This document shows positions 1 through 8,227 of a stretch of 64,000 nucleotides of DNA, in pieces. The stretch is from Aplectana chamaeleonis (lineage: Eukaryota; Nematoda; Chromadorea; Rhabditida; Cosmocercidae). The first letter of the stretch is position 1. The number at the start of each line of letters is the position of its first letter. The stretch spans positions 310,001-374,000 of the forward strand of contig JAPDOI010000443.1 in assembly GCA_029168955.1 (NCBI GenBank). Reading direction: 5' to 3'. The notes beneath the pieces were generated by a model. It saw nothing but the letters and a program-made list of their open reading frames with translations. It did no database searches and was not told the DNA's origin. The translations under genes and the position numbers were made by a program.

Positions 1-1027
1 CTTCAATCGGACAAACGGCGGCGAAGAGGTGAGAGACTCAGAGACAGAAATATGATTCGGTGACAAGTCATGGCCACGCCCGCTTTCTCTCGGCCTGCAG
101 AGCGACATCACGAATTTCGCAGCGGCGCCACTCTAAAAGGCCCTATAGTCGCACAGACAACTCAAACCAAGAGAATCAATGCCACTTATGCGCAAAATCT
201 GAGCTGATGATGCGCAAAAAGTGCGGCGTAAATTTTACGATGCGCGCCAATTGGATGTCTGCAGTGTACAGGCGATAAAACGGCGAAGTTCACTTGGTTC
301 CTACGCGTGCTGGTGTGAAGCGTAGGTTAGAGACAGTGAGAGAGCGTAGGGCAAAAGGAGGCCGAGGCGTATCGCGCGCAGCTCGCGCCTCGAATGATGT
401 GGATCACGACTTTTATAGAGGGTAACTACGCACCTGTATGGCCACTGTAGAATGGAATGTCGAGTCGTGACATAAGATACGCTTGTTTGAGTAACAGGGC
501 ATGCCGAGCAGGGATGTGCGGCAAACGATTTTGAGATTTCGGCAAACGGCAATCGGCAAGAAAATCCCAAAAACGGCCGGCAAACGGCAATCGGCAAACG
601 GCAAAAAACCTCATCCCTTAGATTGACCCAAAAGTTATTCACATGTGCCGCTCTACTTTTTTTCCTTTCATTCCAATAATTATGTCAACATTCTAATAAT
701 TCCAATTCTAGGGAGTAGTTCCATTTCAAAGCATCAAATGAACAAAAACAAGACAAGTGGGACCTCATGGAGCTCCGACTCCGCGGTAGTGACGCTGTGC
801 GGCGGTGGTGCCGCTGCGGCTCCCTGATCGGTGGCTGCGCTCTGACAAAAATAGGACTGACTGCAAGTAACTCATATGAATTGAGTCATAATACAACTGG
901 GTGGACCTACAAACAGAAAAATACACCTGCAGTGCTTACGTCCTCTGTCTGATAGGGACAGAATGTATCCCCGTTATTGCGACCCAGAAAGCTATTGAAC
1001 CAGCCACAACCTAGTTCTCTCATCCCG
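1..1027. other. Left flank; probable retroelement 3' side, no gene
   Basis: I see no supportable gene here. The short open frames in this stretch (for example 60-278 and the overlapping minus frames at 301-642) have no recognisable domain and read through repeat sequence. The part nearest 1027 lies directly downstream of the retrotransposon stop codon and may hold its 3' untranslated region. No poly(A), short tandem tail or target-site duplication could be fixed, so the 3' end of the element is undefined. Positions 506-618 hold an interspersed repeat listed separately. Confidence 0.6.
506..618 (+). repeat. GGCAAAC interspersed repeat, copy 1
   Basis: The sequence is built from repeated GGCAAACGGCAA and CGGCAATCGGCAA words. 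It opens with AGGGATGTGCGGCAA (from 510) and closes with CATCCCT (612-618), so AGGGATG and CATCCCT form a short inverted repeat about 109 bp apart. The core from 540 aligns with the core of a second copy starting at 5119 in the same orientation, including a shared GGCCGGCAAACG segment. Repeats of this style are, from memory, common in Caenorhabditis genomes; that resemblance is recollection and not a database match. Confidence 0.7.
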
Positions 1028-3985
1028 TTAGCTGGCGTCTGGCGGAGCGGGATGCCCTCTCAACCAATACACTGCTGTAGGTGCCATAGGAGCTCGTGCG
1101 GCCTGAACGATACGCTTCCATTCAGTACGGTTCGCAGCAATAAGTTTAGTGTTAGGAACACTGCACCGTTGGGTTTTTAAATCTTCTTCTATATGCTCGA
1201 GCCACGTCTTCTTCGGGGCCGTTCTCTGGATCTTCCACGACGGCGGGCGCTTCCGCCACAGCATACTGTACGGGAGCCGGCCAGCATCCATTCGACATAC
1301 ATGTCCAAACCACCGTAATCTTCTTGTCTTCAGTTGCTCTTCAACCAGCGGTTGATCCATACAGCTTCTTCTTATGTTATCGTTGCAAATACGGTCACGA
1401 ATCGTGATCCCAAGAATATGTCGCAGGCACCGCAATTGGAAGACTTCCAGCTTGACAAGGTCTGGCTTCAGTAGAGTCCATGTTTCCGAACCATACAGTA
1501 GAATCGGAATTATTAGCGCTCGAAACAATCGCATTTTAGTCTCCAGTGAAACATTGTTTTTCTTCCACAGACACCAACCAAGCGATGCAAACGCACTGGA
1601 TGCCTGCCCGATCCTGCTGCATACCTCTGCTGTGGCCGCAACTTTCCGTTCTTGCACGACTGATCCAAGGTATTTGAACTCCTTGACCTGCTGAAGTTCC
1701 GCCCCTTCGAAGTGCACAGTTGCAGGCGAGCCATCCGATGTCATCACTTTTGTCTTCTCCTGATTTATTCTTAGGCCGTAAGAGCTTGCAACAAGCGCCA
1801 CTCTATTTATGAGGTACGTTGCATCCTGATCGGTATCCGCAAACACTGCACTGTCATCCGCAAACATCAGATCCGAGACGTATCCATTAGTGCTATACTG
1901 AACACCTCTTCTGTTCTCAAAGACCTCCCTCATAATAGCGTCGACGACAGTATTGAAGAGCAACGGCGATATAACATCACCTTGGCGAACTCCAGCTTTA
2001 ACCTTAAACTCTTCCGACAGCTTATCTCCAACGCGAACCGAGCTGGAAGAACCTTCATACGTTTTCTGGAGCAGGTTAACTATCTTGTCTGGTACATGTT
2101 CGCTATCAAGTGCTCTCCACAGCGCAGGCCAATGAACACAGTCGAATGCAGACTTGAAATCAATGAAAGTGATGACAATTCGCTTTCCAGTGCGGATCCT
2201 GTCTTCCATAAGTTGTCGAAGAGTGAAAACTTGATCACTGCAGCTTCTCCCTGTCCGAAACCCTGCTTGTTCCTCACGACCGGTCTGTTCTCGATGACGT
2301 TGAAGCCTGTTCTGGATAATCTTCATGAAGACTTTGCCTACGATTGACAGCAGACTGATCCCTCGGTAATTTTTGCAGTCCCTGGCGTCGCCCTTCTTGT
2401 GGATGGGTACAATTATTGCACGTTTCCAAGTAGCGGGTATGTTCTCTGACTGCCAGATGAGAGTTATTAGACGATGAAGCTGAAGTAGCAACACGTTTCC
2501 ACCCGCTTTGATGGCCTCAGCAGCAACATTGTCAACGCCTGATGCCCTGCCGTTCTTCAGCGATTTGATAGCAGTCTTCAGTTCCTCCACAGTGGGCTCT
2601 GAGCCGAGATCAGAATCTTCTGGCGCATCGATTGATGGTGGGTTGGGAAGCGGTCCCTGTGGCGCTTCATGACTGTAGAGTTCACCGAAGAACTGTTGCC
2701 AGCGACGAAGACGCTTTTCCACAGAGCGCACAAACGATCCATCTGCATTCCTAATGCTATCGCTAACGCGTTTCGTCTTCTTTCCAAGCCGCTTGTGTGT
2801 CCGATAGAGGGTGCGATAGTCATGCCTGTTAGCGGACTCCTCCAAATCAGCAGCCACCTTATTCCAGTACGACTCCCTTTCCGCTTTCAGCCTGCAACGA
2901 AGTTCTCTGCTGAGTTGCCGGTATCGATCAAAATTAGTCAGTTTTGCTCGCTTCCTCTCTTCGATGAGTAGCAAGGATTCGTCTGTTATCCACGGCTGGA
3001 TCCGCCTGCGAGTAACAGGGCAAAGTGGTTTTGCACATTCCAAGATGGCGTCTGCTACTTGCCGCTCCTGCTCGTCCACCGATGCATTGTCCGACAATGA
3101 TGCGAAGCGGTTTGACAGTGCCACTTGGAACAACTCCTTCGTCTCGGGTACCATGAGGTGTGTCCAGTCGAGTTTATGTTTGGGAGGTTCCATTCGCGTA
3201 GTCCGTTGTAGGCGGAGCTGCACAACTGCACGAAGAAGGTAGTGATCTGTACCACAATCTGGACCTATCATAGCACGGACGTCTTTCAGCGATGACCTAA
3301 AACGTGAACTCATCAGAACATAGTCCAACGTGGCTACGTCTCGTCCAGAGGGATTTCTCCAAGTCAGTTGGTGCTTCCTGCGGTGCTGGAAGTGACTGTT
3401 CCCGACAATGAGTCCATTAAACGCTGCAAATGAGAGCAGACGCAGACCATTTTCATTCATCTCGCCAACGCCGAATCTGCCCAATACTCCTTCCCAGCCA
3501 ATTCTGTCATTTCCGACGCGTGCATTGAAGTCACCTGCGACAAGGATTAGGCCAGTCTTTGGGATCGTATTCAGTACGTCTTGCAGTTGAGCGTAGAACG
3601 CGTCCTTATCGGAATCAGAGCTAGGCTCCGTCGGAGCGTAGATAGCCACGACATGCGTCTTAATAGTACCTTTTAACGTCAGAACGACAATCCTGCTCGA
3701 AATCGGCTCGAACGAGATGACGCTTCCAGACGCTTGCCAGTTCAACATAAATCCAACACCTTCGTGATGTCCTTCGCCAACGGAGTAGTACAACACCATC
3801 TTTTCTTCAGAATCGGGCACCTGGACAATCATTGTTCCACAACCGCTGATCCTCAATTCAGACAGTGCTGCTACCGATATCTTCGACCTCGACAGTTCCC
3901 TTGCGATGACTTCTTTTTGTCCAACGTAATGTCCTGATCGTACATTCCAAACGGCAAACCGCACCTCCTTCTTTGGCGTCACCAA
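1028..3985 (-). CDS. RTE-like non-LTR retrotransposon endonuclease/reverse transcriptase
   Basis: The product would nick target DNA and copy the element RNA at the nick (target-primed reverse transcription). Residues 8-250 form an exonuclease/endonuclease/phosphatase domain: WNVRSG at 13-18, a catalytic-type Glu at 43 (SELR), YAPT at 116-119, GDFNARVG at 151-158, LDYV at 220-223 and GTDHYLL at 245-251. The reverse transcriptase spans about 510-770, with WKRAIIVPIHKKGD near 518, FIDFKSAFD at 607-615, GVRQGD and FADD at 708-711. A C-terminal region carries YGSETW near 829 and RRLRWFGHVCRM near 890. This domain order and length without RNase H fit RTE-type elements. No stop or frameshift interrupts 985 codons, and both active-site sets look intact. 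The frame start used here is TTG, not ATG; the stop is TAA at 1028-1030. The exact clade is inferred. Confidence 0.93.
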   Translation of the reverse strand: MVTPKKEVRFAVWNVRSGHYVGQKEVIARELSRSKISVAALSELRISGCGTMIVQVPDSEEKMVLYYSVGEGHHEGVGFMLNWQASGSVISFEPISSRIVVLTLKGTIKTHVVAIYAPTEPSSDSDKDAFYAQLQDVLNTIPKTGLILVAGDFNARVGNDRIGWEGVLGRFGVGEMNENGLRLLSFAAFNGLIVGNSHFQHRRKHQLTWRNPSGRDVATLDYVLMSSRFRSSLKDVRAMIGPDCGTDHYLLRAVVQLRLQRTTRMEPPKHKLDWTHLMVPETKELFQVALSNRFASLSDNASVDEQERQVADAILECAKPLCPVTRRRIQPWITDESLLLIEERKRAKLTNFDRYRQLSRELRCRLKAERESYWNKVAADLEESANRHDYRTLYRTHKRLGKKTKRVSDSIRNADGSFVRSVEKRLRRWQQFFGELYSHEAPQGPLPNPPSIDAPEDSDLGSEPTVEELKTAIKSLKNGRASGVDNVAAEAIKAGGNVLLLQLHRLITLIWQSENIPATWKRAIIVPIHKKGDARDCKNYRGISLLSIVGKVFMKIIQNRLQRHREQTGREEQAGFRTGRSCSDQVFTLRQLMEDRIRTGKRIVITFIDFKSAFDCVHWPALWRALDSEHVPDKIVNLLQKTYEGSSSSVRVGDKLSEEFKVKAGVRQGDVISPLLFNTVVDAIMREVFENRRGVQYSTNGYVSDLMFADDSAVFADTDQDATYLINRVALVASSYGLRINQEKTKVMTSDGSPATVHFEGAELQQVKEFKYLGSVVQERKVAATAEVCSRIGQASSAFASLGWCLWKKNNVSLETKMRLFRALIIPILLYGSETWTLLKPDLVKLEVFQLRCLRHILGITIRDRICNDNIRRSCMDQPLVEEQLKTRRLRWFGHVCRMDAGRLPYSMLWRKRPPSWKIQRTAPKKTWLEHIEEDLKTQRCSVPNTKLIAANRTEWKRIVQAARAPMAPTAVYWLRGHPAPPDAS

Positions 3986-4111
3986 TCTTCCACCATTCTG
4001 GCCTACACATAACAGTGAATCGTAGTCGACGCGGAATATGCTGATGCATATTCGCGGGGTTCGTGCGGTTCCAACACGGAACTGCAGCGGTACTGTCGCG
4101 GCAATGTCTCA
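1028..4111 (-). mobile_element. RTE-like LINE copy, boundaries uncertain
   Basis: The element is defined by its single long ORF on the minus strand. The same reading frame remains open upstream of 3985 to a TGA codon at 4109-4111, but that extension contains no ATG. Either the copy is 5' truncated, which is usual for LINEs, or translation starts by a non-ATG or downstream route. No target-site duplication was found, so the coordinates give the minimal coding extent plus the open upstream frame. Confidence 0.7.
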
Positions 4112-4245
4112 GCGTTGTCGACCTTCAAGACACTGCAACAGAATCTCCACGACACAGTAATCATCACGGAGCTGCTGCGGTAGTACCGTGGCACTATCGC
4201 GGCAAGTCGAGGGTCGCGGTACTTTCCTGGCACTGCCGCGGCATA
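4085..4245 (+). repeat. GC-rich motifs resembling the satellite unit
   Basis: This stretch has several CGCGGCA words (4097, 4198 and 4237), each preceded by a CACT- or TACT-like word: TACTGTCGCGGCAATGT at 4091, GCACTATCGCGGCAAG at 4191 and CACTGCCGCGGCATA at 4231. The first shares CGCGGCAATGT with the satellite variant TTTCCGCGGCAATGTAG. The spacing (101 and 39 bp) is not the 30-bp satellite period. It could be a degenerate relative or seed of the satellite, or chance similarity in GC-rich DNA. Confidence 0.35.
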
Positions 4246-4558
4246 CATTCTCAGTGTCCCTGCCCACGTGTGTTGCACAAATGCTTCTGCGTCGTACGAA
4301 TGCTTCCTGCTTCTTTTAGACTCTGGAAATCTCTAGTGACCTGTCGATTTCGATCATCACCAGCAGCGGAACGGTGGGCCTCGGTGGAATATAACCAGTG
4401 ATAAGGAGGTTTCGGCAAAACAGCTACCTCTCCGCGCTGTGAAATTTGAATACAGGAGTTCACTTGAAATGAACCAGAGTCTAGCTACACCAGAATCTGT
4501 CGAAACTATGGATCAGAAACTAAAGCACCACATTGGAGTTGGACTATCTACTGTCAGA
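4246..4558. other. Spacer, no gene
   Basis: I see only short open frames without domains on either strand and no RNA gene. A minus-strand frame over about 4251-4463 is open but has no recognisable family, repeat or signal. Confidence 0.55.
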
Positions 4559-4681
4559 TTAACGCGAGCTGACAGTGAAAATGGAAACAGTATACGAATA
4601 AAGAAAAATATGTATAGCTTTATAAAACGTCCTTTTTCTCACTCACACACTATTTCCAATTTCTCTGTCAGCTCGCGTTAA
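4559..4681. mobile_element. TTAA-bounded MITE-like inverted-repeat element
   Basis: The left end, 4559-4585, begins TTAACGCGAGCTGACAG. The right end, 4655-4681, is its reverse complement with 25 of 27 positions matching. The whole is 123 bp with an AT-rich interior and no coding capacity. TTAA stands at both outer ends, the target site used by piggyBac-type transposases, so a piggyBac-like MITE is the likeliest reading. An ordinary inverted repeat that happens to end in TTAA remains possible. Confidence 0.65.
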
Positions 4682-4696
4682 GTTGCAGTTTTGCGC

Positions 4697-4951
4697 GAAC
4701 TTACCGCGATCTGATTGTGAGAAAAGTTTAAAAATCTTACGATCCTTTTTTCTGAACCAATATTTTTTCCAAAAAAGACAGAATGAACCTTTTTTTGGGA
4801 AATTTTTTAATACTATGCGTATCTAGTGGCTAATAACGTGGCATGCGCGTGTGTGATTTCAGCAATGTCTGGTCGCTTTACAGAAAATCGTCAAATAGAA
4901 AGCTCGTGTTTTGCTGCTGTTTACCGAGAACTTACCGCGAGTTAACTCGCG
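4697..4951. repeat. 13-bp direct repeats and a 16-bp palindrome
   Basis: GAACTTACCGCGA occurs exactly at 4697-4709 and at 4928-4940, 231 bp apart, enclosing AT-rich DNA without coding features. The second copy runs into a perfect 16-bp palindrome, CGCGAGTTAACTCGCG, at 4936-4951. The direct repeats could be a target-site duplication around a small insertion; nothing inside identifies one. Confidence 0.4.
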
Positions 4952-5079
4952 TTTTCAACCTCATTCACTACCACCTCAGGTAAGTCAAAACCCCGGATAA
5001 CGGTTAAGCGAACAACGGATAATCGGATTACCCCTGGTGCCTACATGGCCGCGAGCATAGGCGGCATTCCCTTTCAATA

Positions 5080-5197
5080 TTTTGCCGAGTTTTGCCGGAA
5101 CAATAACAAAAAAAAAATCGGCAAACGACAAACGGCAAAAAAGTCCGAAAAATGGCCGGCAAACGACAAACGGTTGCCAATTGCCGCACACCCCTGA
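5080..5197 (+). repeat. GGCAAAC interspersed repeat, copy 2
   Basis: The core from 5119 (CGGCAAACGACAAACGG, then GGCCGGCAAACGACAAACGG from 5154) aligns in the same orientation with the core at 540-603. The right end is TTGCCGCACACCCCTGATG, the inverse of the left end of copy 1 (CAGGGATGTGCGGCAA) with a few changes. The two copies therefore share core and end sequence, as expected for one short interspersed family with partly inverted ends. Confidence 0.7.
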
Positions 5198-5462
5198 TGC
5201 CGAGTCTAAGAATATCCGACTCAATATCCGATCCGAATCATGACATTTTTCGGATGCTCGGTATCCGAATCATTATCCGACTCATGGCACATTTCGGTGA
5301 TTCGGATTTCGAATCAAACGGATTTTGGCGTTTTTTCGGTTAATCGGATTTTGGATCATTCGGATTTTGACGTTTTTACGGTGAATCGGATTTTGAATCA
5401 TGAAAATTTCAGTTCACTCGGATGGATATCCGAAAATGAGTGAGTCGGATCCAATGTATAGT
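5198..5462. repeat. Degenerate ATCCGAATC/CGGATTTTG tandem repeats
   Basis: The sequence is dominated by variants of ATCCGAATCAT and its inverse CGGATTTTG. Within it, 5319-5360 and 5361-5402 are two adjacent 42-bp units, each a long and a short CGGATTTTG sub-unit, matching at 37 of 42 positions. No coding evidence. Confidence 0.75.
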
Positions 5463-6961
5463 CCCTATGGTGTTTAGCGTTCTGATTTTCGGTTTTCGCT
5501 CTCTGAAATGGTGATTCAATTTTCTGATTCCCAAAATTTTGTGAGAAAGTTTCCGATCATTCTTATTACAAACAGAGCAGTTACCGTGGCAGAAGCTTGT
5601 TGTTTCCGTCGGACGACATATGGGACGATGTCATTCGTCGCAGTGCCAGAAGGGTTTTAGGAAAGGATAATTGCTAATAAGTGGTGTAGGGTTCGATGAT
5701 ATGACCGATCCAGATCGCCACCTCACAATAATCATCTCTACCAAATTTTAATAACTTCTTCCTTTAGCATCAGTAGCCTTTCCAGAGCACCCATCATTCT
5801 CAGACAGAAAAAAGCATTGTGAAGAGTCGTTTGATGGTCTCGCGAACCTCAGAGCGCATGAGCTGCGACAGGAAGAAAGAATACCGGGAGAACTTGTCCA
5901 CGATATTTTCACTGTTCAGATTGACAGTTTCTGAAAGACCCTAACTCACTTCGTGGTGGGGTCTGAGCGATTCTAGATACACCATTGTGATCACCGCGAA
6001 ATGCTTTCGTAGACAAACAGTAGATTTAGAAGTCGGTTCTGAGGTGGGACTGTGCTTTCAAAGACAGCTGACGCGATCGAAAAAGTCGTAGAGGTCGTAT
6101 GGCACCCAGTAGAAGGAAGGCTCGCACCGTTGGAAGCGTCGAAAAATTAGTCCAAAATACTAAATTTGAGCAAGACAAATCGAGAATTTTCGCCGACCAT
6201 GCCCACGAGCTTCGACAATTCCGCCCGCAAATACAAACTCGTTCAGAATAGTCGTTCGATTACGGTCACGTTGGCTGGTTTGCGATGCTTCCAACGAGGT
6301 GAGCGTTCTAGTACAGGCGTACAGGCTGCAGGAGCCTATTTGCTTTGCTATCTCAACCGCCCGCGGTGTACCTCGTCCACTTACACTCGATACCAAAACT
6401 AACTGATATTCTTCTATTTGCATATAGTTTTCGCTGGTTTTTTCGTTAGTTCCCCATACCACCAGCTCCAAGCCTTCAATTTATGTCATAAATTCGATAT
6501 AGTTTTTGAGCGTGGTGAGGATCTACGCTTACAATCGACTTTGAGGGTTGAGCTGAGAGTTCTAATATGAACCGGAACCTACGCTGAAAATCAGGTTCAG
6601 ATTTTCTCCAGAACCAGTGTCAAACAATGTTTGAAATTTTCCAGAGTGGGGGGGGGTGGAGCCACCAAACTCTAAAAGTTTCGAGGGGGTCGCACCGCCA
6701 GATTTTTTCGGCTCAATTTCTCTCGGTTTTACCTCAGCTATACCACAGAATGTTTCTTACACAACCATGAGTTGTTCAGACATGTTTGTCAATCGCTGCC
6801 GTACCTAAATGCTCGCCAAAATTGCGAATTTCCAATAAAAAATAGCGAGAAAAGGATTTTGGGTGCCTTCTGGTGTCAGCTATCCTCTGTTTTGGAGTGA
6901 AATTTATTTCCGTCCACTGCGTGCGCTGGCGCGCGTATGCGGCGTCTCATTCTCCCCACAC
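5463..6961. other. Unique flank before the satellite; no supported gene
   Basis: I cannot support a gene in this 1.5 kb. A minus frame at 6160-6471 (103 codons, with several Gly, Arg and Ser) and an overlapping plus frame at 6166-6402 have no recognisable domain. At 5578-5671 a plus-strand frame ending in TAA follows an AG and could be a terminal exon of a broken or spliced gene, but nothing else supports it. A G-run lies near 6648-6656. The unique sequence ends abruptly where the satellite begins. Confidence 0.5.
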
Positions 6962-8227
6962 TTTAGACGGCAGTGTTTCGACGGCAATGTAGTGGGACGG
7001 CAGTGTTTCCGCGGCAGTGTAGAGGGAGAACAGTGTTTCCACGGCAACCCAGATGGACTGTAGTGTTTCCACGGCAATGTAGAGGAAGGGAAGTGTTTCC
7101 ACGGCAACTTAGAGGGACTGTGGTGTTTCCACGGCAACGTAGAGGAGCGGCACTGTTTCCACGGCAACGTAGAGGGACGGCAGTGTTCCTACGGCAATGT
7201 AGGGGTCGGCACTGTTTCCACGGCATTTTGGAGAAACGGCAGTGTTTCCACGGCAACGTAGAGGGACGGCAGTGTTCTCACGGCAATGTAGGGGTCGGCA
7301 GTGTTTCCACGGCAATGTAGTGGGACGGCAGTGTTTCCACGGCAGTGTAGAGGGAGAACAGTGTTTCCACGGCAACTTAGATGGACTGTAGTGTTTCCAC
7401 GGCAATGTAGAGGAGCGGCACTGTTTCCACGGCAACTTAGATGGACTGAAGTGTTTCCACGGCGATGTAGAGGAACGGCACTGTTTCCACGGCAACGTAG
7501 AGGGACAGCAGTGTTCCTACGGCAATGTAGGGGTCGGCAGTGTTTCCCACGGCATTTTGGAGAGACGGCAGTGTTTCCACGGCAATGTAGTGGGACGGCA
7601 GTGTTTCCGCGGCAACTCAGATGGACTGTAGTGTTTCCACGGCAATGTAGAGGAAGGGGAGTGTTTCCACGGCAACTCAGAGGGACTGTAGTGTTTCCAC
7701 GGCAACGTAGAGGAGCGGCAGTGTTTCCACGGCAACGTAGAGGGACGGCAGTGTTCTTACGGCAATGTAGGGGTCGGCAGTGTTTCCACGGCAATGTAGT
7801 GGGACGGCAGTGTTTCCACGGCAGTGTAGAGGGAGAACAGTGTTTCCACGGCAACTTAGATGGACTGTAGTGTTTCCACGGCAACGTAGAGGAGCGGCAC
7901 TGTTTCCACGGCAACGTAGAGGGACGGCAGTGTTCCTACGGCAATGTAGGGGTCGGCAGTGTTTCCACGGCATTTTAGAGAGACAGCAGTGTTTCCACGG
8001 CAATGTAGTGGGACGGCAGTGTTCTCATTGCAGTGTGGAGGGAGAGCAGTGTTTCCACGGCAACTCAGATGGACTGTAGTGTTTCCACGGCAATGTAGAG
8101 GAAGGGGAGTGTTTCCACGGCAACTCAGAGGGACTGTGGTGTTTCCACGGCAACGTAGAGGAGCGGCACTGTTTCCACGGCAACGTAGAGGGACGGCAGT
8201 GTTTTTACGGCAATGTAGGGGTCGGCA

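Noticed and set aside
60..278. 72-codon plus frame as a small gene
   Set aside because: No domain, signal or context; the length is compatible with chance.
5590..5612. TTGTTTCCGTCGG as an outlying satellite unit
   Set aside because: Only a short match to TGTTTCCACGG with no second half or neighbouring unit.
5578..5671. Possible terminal exon after an AG acceptor, ending in TAA
   Set aside because: Only about 30 codons, with no partner exon or recognisable motif. A transcript match would be needed.
6160..6471. 103-codon minus frame and overlapping 78-codon plus frame as genes
   Set aside because: No recognisable domain, no supported splice structure and overlapping frames on both strands. 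Homology search of the translations would decide.
1..6961. tRNA, rRNA or telomeric TTAGGC repeats
   Set aside because: I found no tRNA B-box-like context with a foldable arm set, no rRNA-like stretch and no TTAGGC run.
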